This document shows positions 24,870 through 34,386 of a stretch of 64,000 nt of DNA, one piece after another. Numbering within the stretch: position 1 is the first letter of the stretch; each line of letters starts with the position of its first letter. The position numbers and the translations under genes were made by a program. This stretch comes from Amycolatopsis bartoniae (GTDB lineage Bacteria; Actinomycetota; Actinomycetes; Mycobacteriales; Pseudonocardiaceae): the NCBI RefSeq assembly GCF_014191255.1, contig NZ_JACHWH010000001.1, forward strand, positions 248,001 through 312,000, read 5' to 3'. A model generated the notes under the pieces. The model worked only from the letters and a program-made list of their open reading frames with translations, did not search any database and had not been told where the DNA came from.

Positions 24870-25026
24870 ACCCCCACGGTGCGTGCTCCTTTCGGTTGTG
24901 TGCGTTGGGCCGTTTGGTGTTGACCAGCCACGATGCCTGCTTCTTGCGTAGTTCCGGTTTGTCTGGACCAGTGGTTGAGGCTTTCTTGGTGCGGGTGGGG
25001 GCGGTGGGGGGCGGTACGGTTCGGGT

Positions 25027-27037
25027 GTGGAGAACCTGTTCGATGGGGCCGCTGAAACTGTCGTCATGGGGCGCGACATCGGGCAGGTCCACTTCCACGG
25101 TGCGCGGCGGGTGGCGGCGTTGTGCCAGGTCCCGGCCGTGCCGGAGCACTACACCGACAACGAGCGGCCGCTCGGGGAGCTGGACGCCTGGTTCGCCGAC
25201 CGCGTCGGGCCCAAGGTCGCGATCGTGCGCGGGGCACCCGGATCGGGGCGGACCACGCTGGTCAACCACTGGGTGCAGCAGCACCGGCAGGACTACCCCG
25301 ACGGCCGGTTCTTCGTCCGGCTCGCCGGTGGGCCCGACGGCGCCGACCGTGAGCGTTCCGCCCTGCGCGAACTGCTGCTCGCCACCAGCCACCCCGCCGC
25401 GGAGATCCCCGAAAGCCTCGACGGGCGCGCGAACTGGTGGCGGTCCTGGAGCGCGGACAAACGGATCGCGCTGGTCATCGACGACGCGCTGACCGCGTCC
25501 CAGGTGCACAGCCTGCTACCCGGCGCCGGTGCGTCCGCCGTCCTGGTCACCGAGGCCGGGCGGATCACCGGACTGCTGGCGTCCTCCACCGCCACGCTCG
25601 TCGACGTCGACCCGATGGCCGATTCCGCTGCCCGCGAACTGCTCGGCAGGCTGGTGGGCGCCGACCGGATCGCCGCCGAACCCGAGGCCGTCGACCGGTT
25701 GCTCGCCCGCTGCGAGGGCTCGACGATCGCGCTGTGCGTCGTCGCGACGCTGCTCAGGGAGTACTCGAACCGCACGGTCACCTGGCTGGCGGACAAACTC
25801 AGCCGGGACGAGCGCGTCCTGCGTGAGCTGTCCCGCGACGACGGCCTCTCCGTGACGGTGGTGTTCGACGCCGCGTACGAGCGGCTCGGCGAGGCCGCGC
25901 AGGCGTGCTACCGGGCCCTCGGCGTGCGGGGCCGTCGCGGCCGAGACCGTCGCGGCGGTGCTGGAGGAGCCGGTCGACGACGTGTCGGAAGCGCTGCAGG
26001 AACTCGTGCGCACCCGGCTCGCGACGGAACCCGAGGAGGACCGCTACCTCCTCTCGGGCCTGGTCCGGCGACACGCGCGCACGAAGGTGCCGAACGCCGA
26101 CGAGGTGCTGGACCGGTTCCTCGACCACTACCTCGCCCGCACCGTCGCGGCGGCCGTGCTCCTCATGCCCGATCGAACCTGGCACCGGACCCTTCTGCCC
26201 CCGGTTGTCGGCACCGGCGACCCGTCTTCCGCGCAGGAGTGGCTGGACGCCGAGAGCGGCAACGTGCGGGCGGCCGTGGAGGCGGCGTACCGCTTCGGCA
26301 GGCTCGGGCACGTCTGCCTGTTCGCCGTCGGCCTGTGGCCGTACCACCAGCGAGGTGGGCACGCACAGGACATGGCCGCGGTCAACGAGCTGGGCGTCCG
26401 TGCGGCCGGGCACCGCGGCGACGACCTGTGTCACGCCGTCCTGGCCTGCCAGCTGGGTTTCGCGCACCTGCAACGCGGCGACGCCGACCGTGCCATCGAG
26501 GTCCTGAGGGACGCGCGGGAAGTCGCGGCGAGGACCGGTAACTCGGAAATCGAGGCCACGGCCATCGAGTCGCTCGGGCTGGCGCACCTGGCTCGCGGGG
26601 ACGCCGCGGCCGGCGACCTGCTGCGCCGGAACCTCGAACTGGCGCTGGAGCTGGGCGACGAGCGTCGTCTCGCGCTGGCGCGGTTCCACCTCGCCAAGGC
26701 CGTGCCGCCCCGGGAAGCCCTGTCCTTGCTGGCCGAGGCCACGGCGGGACTGCGGAAGGAACCGGAGAACCTCGCGAAGATCGACCTGTGGCGGGCCCGC
26801 AAGCTGCGGGAGACCGGTGAGCATGCCGAAGCGGAACGAGCGCTCGCGCGAGTGCTGGAGACCGGTCAGTACCGGGAACGGGGCGAGGCCCTGGTCGAAC
26901 GGGCGGAGCTGGCCGTGTCGCGCGGGGAAACCGACCATGCCCGTGCGGACCTGAATGAGGCGCTGGAGCTGTTCCGGCGGCGCGGACTCACGTCTCTCGC
27001 CGGCTCGACGGAAGCCCGGCTGACCGAACTCGGCTGA
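25027..27037 (+). pseudogene. STAND-type NTPase with TPR-like repeats, broken by a +1 frameshift
   Basis: Two frames together make one protein of about 670 aa. The first (from GTG 25027) has an N-terminal IGQVHFHGARRVAAL region often seen before actinobacterial STAND ATPases, a P-loop VRGAPGSGRTTLVNHW, and Walker B-like IALVIDDA, up to CYRALGVR near 25929. The second continues AVAAETVAAVLEEPVDD in the +1 frame and runs through helical TPR-type repeats to 27037. Removing one G from GGGG at 25928-25931 joins the two perfectly. It may be a sequencing error, a phase-variable tract or a recent pseudogene. Such NTPases act as signal or defence switches; the effector here is not visible. The end overlaps the convergent gene by 50 bases. 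Confidence 0.75.
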
Positions 27038-28625
27038 CCACCGTCGCGACCGCGCTGTACCGCCTCCCGCCCGCTACCACCTGCAGCCGTCCCGGCGGCC
27101 GGTGCAGCAGCAGGGCGGCGAAAGCCGCGACGGGCCCGCTGACGTCGTCGAGCTCGATGAACATCCCGTCGGCCGTGCCCAGCAGCCAGCTCGTCCCGCC
27201 GGTCCGCGCGGCCGCGAGCCGGCAGCCGGGCAGCGCCCCCAGCGTCCGTTCGACCCACTGCGCCGGGTCGGGCGGACCGTCATGCACGAGCACGTCGGCC
27301 AGGTCCAGCAGGCGCACGCTCGCTTCCCGCGTGTCGACGACGAGGTGCGCGTCCGGCGGCAGCAGGTCCGGCTCGCGCAGGGCGTCCGCGGGAAAGCGGT
27401 CCACGGTCGCCTCGCCGTCGTGGAGGCGCACCCGCACGAGCTGCGCGTGGGCGTGCGGGACGGTCACCTCCGGCACCGGCAGGGCGCGAGTCTCCGCAGC
27501 CCACCGCGGTGGTGGCAGGTCCAGCCACCGGTAGATCGTTTCGCGGAGCACGGCGGCGGACTTCCCCGGCAGGGACGTCGTCAGCTCGGTGATCGCGGCG
27601 AGCCCGTGCGGTTCGGGACCGGACAGCGCGTGCTCCAGCTGTGGTCCCGGCGGTGCGTGCCGGTCGAGCCGTGGGGTCACTTCGAGGAGCCTGCCGACCG
27701 GGGACCGCGGATCCACCGCGTCCGCCGGGGCGGCCGCGAGCAGCAACGGCGTGCCGAGCGCGGCGGAGTAGAAGCTGACCGACCCGTGGTCGCCGATCGT
27801 CACGTCGGCGGCCACCAGTGCGGGACCCCACAGCTGCTCGGTCGGCAGCACGAGCACTCCGGCCCGGACACAGTCTTCGAGCCACCGGTCCACCTGCCAC
27901 CGCGAGTGGCGCCCCGCGATGTTCGGGTGCAGCGCGACCGCCAACCGGTAGGAGTCCAGGTCCAGCTGGGCGGCGAGGCGGGCGATCAGGCCGGGGTCCG
28001 AGCCGTACAGCGACGCCGCCCCCCACGTGGACGAGACGAGCACGAGCCGCTGGTGGGGCCGGACGCCGAGCGCCTGCCGGTAGCTCTCGCGCAGCGGCCT
28101 GCTCGCGAGCATCCGGTCGAAGCACGGATCTCCGGCGACCAGCGCGGCGCCGACCGCCTCGGGGCACGCCTCCGCGAGCCGGGTGAGCTGCTCGGCGTGG
28201 GACAGCACGATGACCGACGGCACGGGACGGCCGCGGTGGAGCAACCACGGGCTGGACAGGCCGAAGACGCCGGAGATCCCGTTCGATTCGAGGTATTTGT
28301 TGTAGCCCATGCCGTGCGGCACGACCATCAGCGGCGCGCTGATCTCGTGCAGGTCCCCGCCGTAGCTCGCGGCGATCGCGAAGTCCGGGCGGTGCCGCAG
28401 GGCCTGGCGCCACGGCAGGAGCCGCGTGATGCCCGCGCGGGCGAGGAACTCGTCGGTCCCGGCCGTGAAGGCGCTGGACCCCGGGCAGGTGAACACCGTC
28501 TCCACCCGCGGGTCCTCGGCGAACAGCGGGAGGATGTCGAACAGCCGGGTCGCGGCGGTGGTGTTGTGCACCACGGCCAGCACTGTGCGCTCGGGGCGAA
28601 CCGTGCTCCAGCTGTCGACCGACAC
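26988..28625 (-). CDS. glycosyltransferase-like (GT-B / CDP-glycerol transferase-like) protein
   Basis: The product has 545 aa. GTG 28625 (SVDSWSTVRPERTVLAVVHN) is chosen to avoid the neighbouring dehydratase frame. The first 380 residues alternate strands and helices like a GT-B fold, with VVPHGMGYNKYL near 108 and VLVSSTWGAASLYG near 190. A nucleotide-side motif may be the GDHGSVSFYSAALGTPLLLAA region near 290. Related actinobacterial proteins resemble CDP-glycerol glycerophosphotransferases. The C-terminal 170 residues are unrecognised. Substrate and partners are unknown. It is followed at its 3' end by an overlap with the NTPase gene. Confidence 0.65.
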   Translation of the reverse strand: MSVDSWSTVRPERTVLAVVHNTTAATRLFDILPLFAEDPRVETVFTCPGSSAFTAGTDEFLARAGITRLLPWRQALRHRPDFAIAASYGGDLHEISAPLMVVPHGMGYNKYLESNGISGVFGLSSPWLLHRGRPVPSVIVLSHAEQLTRLAEACPEAVGAALVAGDPCFDRMLASRPLRESYRQALGVRPHQRLVLVSSTWGAASLYGSDPGLIARLAAQLDLDSYRLAVALHPNIAGRHSRWQVDRWLEDCVRAGVLVLPTEQLWGPALVAADVTIGDHGSVSFYSAALGTPLLLAAAPADAVDPRSPVGRLLEVTPRLDRHAPPGPQLEHALSGPEPHGLAAITELTTSLPGKSAAVLRETIYRWLDLPPPRWAAETRALPVPEVTVPHAHAQLVRVRLHDGEATVDRFPADALREPDLLPPDAHLVVDTREASVRLLDLADVLVHDGPPDPAQWVERTLGALPGCRLAAARTGGTSWLLGTADGMFIELDDVSGPVAAFAALLLHRPPGRLQVVAGGRRYSAVATVVSRVRSAGLPSSRRET

Positions 28626-28636
28626 GACGGTTGATC

Positions 28637-29530
28637 CTAGAGCGGTTGCCACTCCGAGTTGGCGCCGCAGAGGACGATGGCCGGGAGGTCGCCGGGGAGC
28701 CGGTTCGCCAGCCAGGCGGCGAAGGCCGTGGCGGCCGCTGGTTCCACGGCCAGGCGGAACTCGTGCCACAGCAGGTCCCGTGCGGCGAGGATCTCGTCGT
28801 CCGGGACCCGGAGGGCGTGCAGCGGGTGGCTGGTGAGGATGTCGAAGGGGGTTCGGCCGACCCGGGTCGCGCCCAGGGCCGAGGAGGCGATCGAGGTGGT
28901 CTCCGCGGCGACCGGTTCGCCCGCTTCCAGTGCCCGGTTCAGGCTGTCGCAGTGTTCCGGTTCCACGGCGACGGTGAGGCGGCCGGCGCTGCCCAGCGCC
29001 AGGCCCGCCGCCAAGCCGCCACCGCCGACCGCGACGGCGATCGTGTCCACCTCCGGCACGTCCTCGACGATCTCCGCGGCGACCGTGCCCTGCCCGGCGA
29101 TCACCACCGGGTCGTCGTACGCCTCGACGTAGCGGGCGTCGGTCACCTCGTGCGCCGCGGCTGCCGCCTCCGCGTACGTGTTCCCGACGCGGACCAGGCG
29201 TGCGCCCGTCTCCTCGATGCGGACGGCCTTGCTCGCGGGGATCGACTCCGGCGCGTACACCGTGGCTCGCAGGCCGAGGATCGACGCCGCCGTCGCCACG
29301 CCGATGCCGTGGTTGCCGCCCGACGCGGTCACGACCTGCTCCGGCCGCGGCCCGCTGAGCAGGGCGTTCAACGCGCCCCGGAGCTTGAACGAGCCCGTCC
29401 GCTGCAGGTGCTCCAGCTTCAGCACCAGCGGTCGCCCGTCGAACTCCGTGCGCAGGACCGGAGTCCGGCGGACGTACGGGCGGATGCGCTCCGCGGCGGC
29501 GGCGACTTCGGACGAGAGGGTGGCTGTCAT
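28637..29530 (-). CDS. threonine/serine dehydratase-like PLP enzyme (second copy)
   Basis: The product has 297 aa. The Schiff-base lysine is in SFKLRGALNA near residue 49, the substrate loop is ASGGNHGIG, and the phosphate loop is GGGGLAAGLA near 170. The C-terminal CGANSEW replaces the usual SGGN-like end. It is smaller than and clearly different from the copy at 4771. The divergent LysR regulator suggests control by an amino-acid-like ligand. Confidence 0.87.
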   Translation of the reverse strand: MTATLSSEVAAAAERIRPYVRRTPVLRTEFDGRPLVLKLEHLQRTGSFKLRGALNALLSGPRPEQVVTASGGNHGIGVATAASILGLRATVYAPESIPASKAVRIEETGARLVRVGNTYAEAAAAAHEVTDARYVEAYDDPVVIAGQGTVAAEIVEDVPEVDTIAVAVGGGGLAAGLALGSAGRLTVAVEPEHCDSLNRALEAGEPVAAETTSIASSALGATRVGRTPFDILTSHPLHALRVPDDEILAARDLLWHEFRLAVEPAAATAFAAWLANRLPGDLPAIVLCGANSEWQPL

Positions 29531-29556
29531 GGCTCCACTCTGCTCGCCGCCGGTCG

Positions 29557-29580
29557 TTAGCCGATAGCGCGATTCGCTAA
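29557..29580. promoter_or_regulatory. candidate LysR operator in the divergent promoter
   Basis: TTAGC (29557-29561) and GCTAA (29576-29580) form an inverted repeat separated by 14 bases, with an inner TAGCG/CGCTA-like pair. It lies between the dehydratase start (29530) and the LysR start (29605), where an autoregulating LysR protein would bind. Confidence 0.5.
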
Positions 29581-29604
29581 GCAGACTTCAGCGATACTTA
29601 CGAC

Positions 29605-30489
29605 GTGCTGCACGCCGAACGCCTGCGGATCCTGGTGGAGGTGGCCCACGCCGGTTCGATCGCGACCGCCGCGCGCCGCATGGGTTTCACGCCCTCCGCG
29701 CTGTCCCAGCAGCTCGCGCGGCTGGAGCGGGAAGTGGGCTGCACGCTGCTGGAACGGCGGCCCACCGGTGCTTCGCTCACGGAGGCGGGACGACTGCTCG
29801 TGACGCACGGCGAGGTCGTCGCAGGCGAACTGCGCGCGGCCGAACGGGCCGTGGCGACCCTGCGGCGGCAGCCGGTGGCGGACCTCGGCATCGGAACCTT
29901 CGCGACGGCGGGCCAGGTCCTGCTGCCGCCCGCGATGCGTGCCTTCCGCGAGGCGCACCCGGACACCCGCCTGCGGCTGATCGACCTCGAACCGCCGGGC
30001 GGCTACGGCCTCGTCGTCTCGGGAGAACTGGACCTGCTGATCACCCACCGCTATCCCGGGGTGACCCTGCCACCCGCGCGCGGGCTGGCCCGGCGGCCGC
30101 TGCTGGCCGACCGGCTGCGCCTCGTGCTGCCGGCCGACCACCGGCTCGCGGCCGCGCCGCGGCTGGAGTTCGAGGACTTCGCGGACGACGACTGGGTGTC
30201 CGGAGACCAGGCCGCGCCGAGCCGGATCTGCTTCGAGAGCCTGGCCGACGAGACGGGCGTGCACCCGCGCGTGGCGTACGAGACGCGGGACTACGCGGCG
30301 ATCCTCGCGCTGGTCCGCGCCGGGCTCGGGGTGTCGTTCGTGCCGCAGAGCCTGCTCGGCGCCGCCGCGCGGGACGGGATCGTGGTGCGGGACCTCACCG
30401 GGCGACGGCCCGTGCGCGAGATCCTGACCGTGCACCGCGAGCGGCCGTCCGAGCAGGTCATGACGATGGTGGAGCTGCTGCGCCGCTAG
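29605..30489 (+). CDS. LysR-family transcriptional regulator
   Basis: The product has 294 aa from GTG 29605. The N-terminal winged helix reads LRILVEVAHAGSIATAARRMGFTPSALSQQLARLE, and the LysR effector domain follows from about residue 90 (ADLGIGTFATAGQVLLPPAM). It probably controls the divergent dehydratase gene. The stop overlaps the convergent FKBP gene by four bases. Confidence 0.92.
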   Translation: MLHAERLRILVEVAHAGSIATAARRMGFTPSALSQQLARLEREVGCTLLERRPTGASLTEAGRLLVTHGEVVAGELRAAERAVATLRRQPVADLGIGTFATAGQVLLPPAMRAFREAHPDTRLRLIDLEPPGGYGLVVSGELDLLITHRYPGVTLPPARGLARRPLLADRLRLVLPADHRLAAAPRLEFEDFADDDWVSGDQAAPSRICFESLADETGVHPRVAYETRDYAAILALVRAGLGVSFVPQSLLGAAARDGIVVRDLTGRRPVREILTVHRERPSEQVMTMVELLRR

Positions 30490-30860
30490 CCGACCTCGAC
30501 CAGGTCGACGACGAAGACCAGCGTCTCGTTGGGCTTGATCACGCCGCCGGCGCCGCGCTCGCCGTACGCCAGCTGCGGCGGGATGACGAGCTGGCGCCTG
30601 CCGCCGACCTTCATGCCCTGCACGCCCTGGTCCCAGCCGGGGATGACGTGGCCCTGCCCCAGCGGGAAGCGCAGCGGCTCGCCGCGGCCCCACGACGAGT
30701 CGAACTCCTCGCCGGTGGAGTGCGAAACACCGACGTAGTGCACGGACACGACCTTGCCCGCGGTGGCCTCGTCGCCCCCGCCGACGGTGAGGTCCGTGAC
30801 CTCCAGGTCTGCGGGCGGCGGGCCGTCCGGGCGGTCCACTTCGGGCTTTTCCAGTGCCAT
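30486..30860 (-). CDS. FKBP-type peptidyl-prolyl isomerase
   Basis: The product has 124 aa from ATG 30860, with GAGGGAG upstream. FKBP landmarks are VSVHYVGVSHSTGEEFDSSW, FPLGQGHVIPGWDQGVQGMKVGGRR, IPPQLAYGERGAGGVIKPNETLVFVVDLVEV. There is no signal peptide, so it is cytoplasmic. It is the second isomerase in the window, with the cyclophilin at 7.7 kb. Confidence 0.94.
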   Translation of the reverse strand: MALEKPEVDRPDGPPPADLEVTDLTVGGGDEATAGKVVSVHYVGVSHSTGEEFDSSWGRGEPLRFPLGQGHVIPGWDQGVQGMKVGGRRQLVIPPQLAYGERGAGGVIKPNETLVFVVDLVEVG

Positions 30861-30932
30861 GTCGACTCCCTCGTTCTCGGCTCGGTGCACCGTATCGACC
30901 CGGTGGCGGCCCCGCATCCTAGGCTCGCGGGT

Positions 30933-31964
30933 ATGGACTGGTCACTGCGCACGCGCGCGATCGCCGCCGGTCGGCCCACCGAGCCGGGCGAGCCGCTGAA
31001 CACGCCGATCGTTCCGACGAGCACGTACGTCGCGGGTGGCGGCTTCACCTACGCGCGGGAGAGCGGCACGCCCACCTGGGAAGCGCTGGAGGAGGCCGTC
31101 GGCGCGCTCGAAGGCGGCCGGGCCACCGCGTTCGCGTCCGGGATCGGGGCCATCGCCGCGGCGTTCGACCTGTTCCCGATCGGCGCGCGGGTCGCGGTGC
31201 CGACGTTCAGCTACTCCGGCACGCGCGGGTTGCTGGAGCACGCCGTCAAGCAGGGCCGGTTCACCGTGCGGCAGCTGGACCCCGAGGACGTCGCGGCGTG
31301 GGAGGCGGCAGCCGACGAGGTGGACGTGCTGTGGGTCGAGTCGCCGACCAACCCGATGCTGCACCTGATCGACTTCGCCCAGCTCACCGGCCGCCACGCG
31401 AAGGTCGTCGTCGACAACACGTTCGCCACCCCGCTCGCGCAGCGGCCACTGGAGCAGGGCGCCGACGTCGTGGTGCACAGCGCGACGAAGCTCATCGGCG
31501 GGCACAGCGACCTCCTGCTCGGCCTCACGGTCGCGCGGGACGAGACGCTGGCGCAGGAGCTGCGCGACAACCGGACCCGCACCGGCGCGACGCCCGGCGC
31601 CCTCGAAGCGTGGCTCGCGCTGCGCGGGCTGCGCACGATGCCGGTCCGGCTCGCCGAGCAGTCGAAGACCGCCGCGCTGCTCGCCGAGCGGCTGTCGCGG
31701 CACGAAGCCGTCACCCGCGTCCGGTATCCCGGGCAGGGCATGATGATCGCCTTCGAGCTGGCCGACGCGGCCGCGGCGGACCGGTTCTGCGCGGCGCTGG
31801 AACTGATCGTGCACGCCACGAGCCTCGGCGGGGTGGAGAGCCTGGTCGAGCGGCGGGGGATGTACGCGCTGGAGGCGCACGTGCCGCAGGGGCTGATCCG
31901 GTTCAGCGTCGGGCTGGAGGATCCCGAGGACCTGTGGCGCGACCTCTCGCGCGCGCTCGGATGA
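30933..31964 (+). CDS. cystathionine gamma-lyase/synthase-like PLP enzyme, shortened
   Basis: The product has 343 aa, below the usual 380-400 of the family. It is a fold-type I PLP enzyme: ASGIGAIAAAF binds the phosphate, WVESPTNPMLHLIDF is the family signature, VDNTFATPLAQRPLEQGADVVVHSATKLIGGHSD holds the Schiff-base lysine (SATK near residue 187). After VTRVRYPG the usual 25-residue loop is absent and the chain resumes at QGMMIAFEL. It may act on methionine, homocysteine, cystathionine or an O-acylated homoserine. The stop overlaps the SBP start (ATGA), so it heads the importer operon. Confidence 0.85.
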   Translation: MDWSLRTRAIAAGRPTEPGEPLNTPIVPTSTYVAGGGFTYARESGTPTWEALEEAVGALEGGRATAFASGIGAIAAAFDLFPIGARVAVPTFSYSGTRGLLEHAVKQGRFTVRQLDPEDVAAWEAAADEVDVLWVESPTNPMLHLIDFAQLTGRHAKVVVDNTFATPLAQRPLEQGADVVVHSATKLIGGHSDLLLGLTVARDETLAQELRDNRTRTGATPGALEAWLALRGLRTMPVRLAEQSKTAALLAERLSRHEAVTRVRYPGQGMMIAFELADAAAADRFCAALELIVHATSLGGVESLVERRGMYALEAHVPQGLIRFSVGLEDPEDLWRDLSRALG

Positions 31965-33445
31965 AAGCCCGGTTGCTGGCGCTGGCCCTGCTGCTGGGGA
32001 TTTCCGGCTGCTCGGCGGGCTCGACCGCGTCGGTGAGCGGCGGGCCGGACACGTTGTCCGTCGGGTTCTCCGCCGAGCCGCAGAACTTCGACTTCACCCG
32101 CACCGACGGGACGGCGATCCCGCAGGCGTTGCTCTACAACGTCTACGAGGGCCTGGTGAAGCTCGACGGGAACGGGAGCATCGTCCCGCTGCTGGCGAGC
32201 TCGTGGACGGTCAGCCCGGACCGCCGGACGTACGACTTCCAGCTGCGGCCCGGCGTGCGGTTCAGCGACGGCGCGTCGTTCACCGCGTCGGACGTCAAGT
32301 TCTCCCTCGACCGCGTGAAGACCGACTGGACGATCTCGATCAAGTCCAAAATGGACGTCGTCGACCACGTGGACGTCGTGGACCCGCTGCACGCCCGCGT
32401 CGTGCTGAAGCAGCCGAGCAACAACTGGCTGTTCGACCTGACCGGTCGCGTCGGCGCCATGTTCAGCCCCACGGGCATCGCGGACCTGGCGAACAAGCCG
32501 GTCGGCACCGGCCCGTACGTCGTCGCCGAGCGGCGGCGTGGGGACTCCATCGTGCTGCGCGAGAACCCGGACTACTGGGGTGCGAAGCCGGCCTACAAGA
32601 CCGTGGTGCTCAAGTACATCAAGGATCCGACCGCGCTCAACAACGCGTTGCTGAGCAACGGGATCGACGTCATCTCCACGATCACCGCGCCGGACTCCAT
32701 CCCGCAGTTCGAGTCCGACACCCGGTTCACCGTCCTGCAGGGCACCACGAACAGCGAGGTGGTGCTGTCGTTCAACGGCGCCCGCGCCCCGCTGAACGAC
32801 GTCCGCGTGCGCCGCGCGCTCACGCTCGCGATCGACCGGAAGGCCTTGCTCGACACGGTGTGGGCCGGGCGCGGGACGCCGATCGGCAGCATGGTGCCGC
32901 CGACCGACCCCTGGTACGAGGACCTGTCGAACTACTACCCGTTCCGTCCCGACGAGGCGAAGGCGCTGCTCGCGCAGGCCGGCCGGCCGAACCTGTCGCT
33001 GCGGCTGCGGATTCCGAACCTGCCGTACGCGGTCTCGGCCGCACAGGTGGTCGCGTCGGACCTCGCGGACATCGGGGTCGAGGTGAGCATCGAGCCGCTG
33101 GACTTCCCCGCGGTGTGGCTCAAGCAGGTGTTCACCGACCACGACTACGACATGTCGATCGTGCAGCACGTGGAGGCCCGTGACATCACGACGTTCGGCA
33201 GCCCGAAGTACTACTGGGGCTACGACAACCCCGAAGTCCAGCGCCTGCTGGCAGAGGCCGACGCCGGCACGCCGCAGCAGCAGGTCGACGACATGAAGAC
33301 CGTCGCCCGCACGATCACCGGCGACGCGGCGGCGGACTGGCTGTTCCTGGCGCCGAACGTGGTGGTGGCCAAGAAGAAGGTGACGGGTCTGGCACGCAAC
33401 CAGGTCAGCGAGTCGTTCGACCTGACCGGATTGGGGCGCGCATGA
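31961..33445 (+). CDS. ABC-importer substrate-binding lipoprotein (peptide family 5)
   Basis: The product has 494 aa from ATG 31961. The lipoprotein signal ends LLLGISGC with Cys about 17. The family 5 (DppA/OppA) fold has LYNVYEGLVKLDGNG, LRPGVRFSDGASFTASDVKFSLDRV, NKPVGTGPYVV, ENPDYWGAKPAY and DVRVRRALTLAIDRKALLD. It delivers oligopeptides or other amide or glycoside ligands to the permeases encoded next. It overlaps its neighbours by four bases on each side. Confidence 0.93.
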   Translation: MKARLLALALLLGISGCSAGSTASVSGGPDTLSVGFSAEPQNFDFTRTDGTAIPQALLYNVYEGLVKLDGNGSIVPLLASSWTVSPDRRTYDFQLRPGVRFSDGASFTASDVKFSLDRVKTDWTISIKSKMDVVDHVDVVDPLHARVVLKQPSNNWLFDLTGRVGAMFSPTGIADLANKPVGTGPYVVAERRRGDSIVLRENPDYWGAKPAYKTVVLKYIKDPTALNNALLSNGIDVISTITAPDSIPQFESDTRFTVLQGTTNSEVVLSFNGARAPLNDVRVRRALTLAIDRKALLDTVWAGRGTPIGSMVPPTDPWYEDLSNYYPFRPDEAKALLAQAGRPNLSLRLRIPNLPYAVSAAQVVASDLADIGVEVSIEPLDFPAVWLKQVFTDHDYDMSIVQHVEARDITTFGSPKYYWGYDNPEVQRLLAEADAGTPQQQVDDMKTVARTITGDAAADWLFLAPNVVVAKKKVTGLARNQVSESFDLTGLGRA

Positions 33446-34386
33446 CCGCGCTCGTGCGCCGCACGGCGATCCTGGTCGTGAGCGTGTTCGTGGCGTCGAT
33501 CGTGGTGTTCGCGTTCCTCGCCGTGCTGCCGGGCGATCCCGCGCAGGTCGCGCTGGGCGTCAACGCCACGCCGGAGCTGCTCGCGCAGACGCGGCACGCG
33601 TTCGGCCTCGACCGGCCGCTGGTCACGCAGTACTTCAGCTGGCTGGGCGGCGTGCTGCACGGCGACTTCGGCCGGTCGTACGTGACGGGCGAGGCCATCG
33701 GCCCCCAGCTGGTCGACCGGCTCGGCGTGACGCTGTGGCTCGTCGGCGCCGGGATGGTGGTGGCGCTGGTGCTGGCGATCCCGTTCGGCACGCTGGCCGC
33801 GACGTGGCACCGCCGCGCGTCGGGCGCCGCGATTTCCGGGTTGTCGCAGCTGGGCGTGGCCGTGCCCGCGTTCCTCGCCGGAATCCTGCTGGTGCAGGTG
33901 TTTGCGGTGCGGCTGCGGTGGTTGCCATCGGGCGGCTGGACCCCGCCGGACCAGGACTTCGGCGAGTTCCTGCGTGGGCTCGTGCTTCCGGCGCTGTCGC
34001 TCGGCGTCGTGCAGGGCGCGGTGCTCACGCGTTACGTCCGCTCGGCCGTGCTGGACACGCTCGGCCAGGACTACCTGCGCACGGCGCGGGCGAAGGGGCT
34101 GCGGCCGTATCCCGCCTTGCTGCGGCACGGGTTGCGCAACGCCGCGGTACCGGTGGTGACGGTACTGGGTCTGCAGCTGACGACCCTGCTGATCGGCGCC
34201 GTCGTGGTGGAGCGGGTGTTCGTGCTGCCGGGGCTCGGGAGCATGTTGCTGGACGCGGTGTCGTCGCGGGACCTGCTGACCGCGCAGGGGATCGTGCTGG
34301 TTCTGGTGGTGGCGGTGCTGCTGGTGAACTACCTGGTGGACGTGCTGTACGTGCTGATCGACCCCAGATTGCGGGTGGGGCGGTGA
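33442..34386 (+). CDS. ABC-importer permease, DppB-type
   Basis: The product has 314 aa. It has six transmembrane helices with the ABC coupling motif in TARAKGLRPYPALLRHGLRNAAVP near residue 213 and the typical LPGDPAQVALG, GLDRPLVTQYFSWL region at the N-terminus. It pairs with the next gene. Confidence 0.93.
   Translation: MTALVRRTAILVVSVFVASIVVFAFLAVLPGDPAQVALGVNATPELLAQTRHAFGLDRPLVTQYFSWLGGVLHGDFGRSYVTGEAIGPQLVDRLGVTLWLVGAGMVVALVLAIPFGTLAATWHRRASGAAISGLSQLGVAVPAFLAGILLVQVFAVRLRWLPSGGWTPPDQDFGEFLRGLVLPALSLGVVQGAVLTRYVRSAVLDTLGQDYLRTARAKGLRPYPALLRHGLRNAAVPVVTVLGLQLTTLLIGAVVVERVFVLPGLGSMLLDAVSSRDLLTAQGIVLVLVVAVLLVNYLVDVLYVLIDPRLRVGR

Noticed and set aside
28626-28769. Upstream extension of the glycosyltransferase-like gene
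   Set aside because: The extra 48 residues lie fully inside the dehydratase gene and are Arg/Pro-rich shadow sequence.
31211-33169. 652-residue minus-strand frame opposite the PLP enzyme and binding-protein genes
   Set aside because: It is a shadow of two well-supported genes and has no domain.
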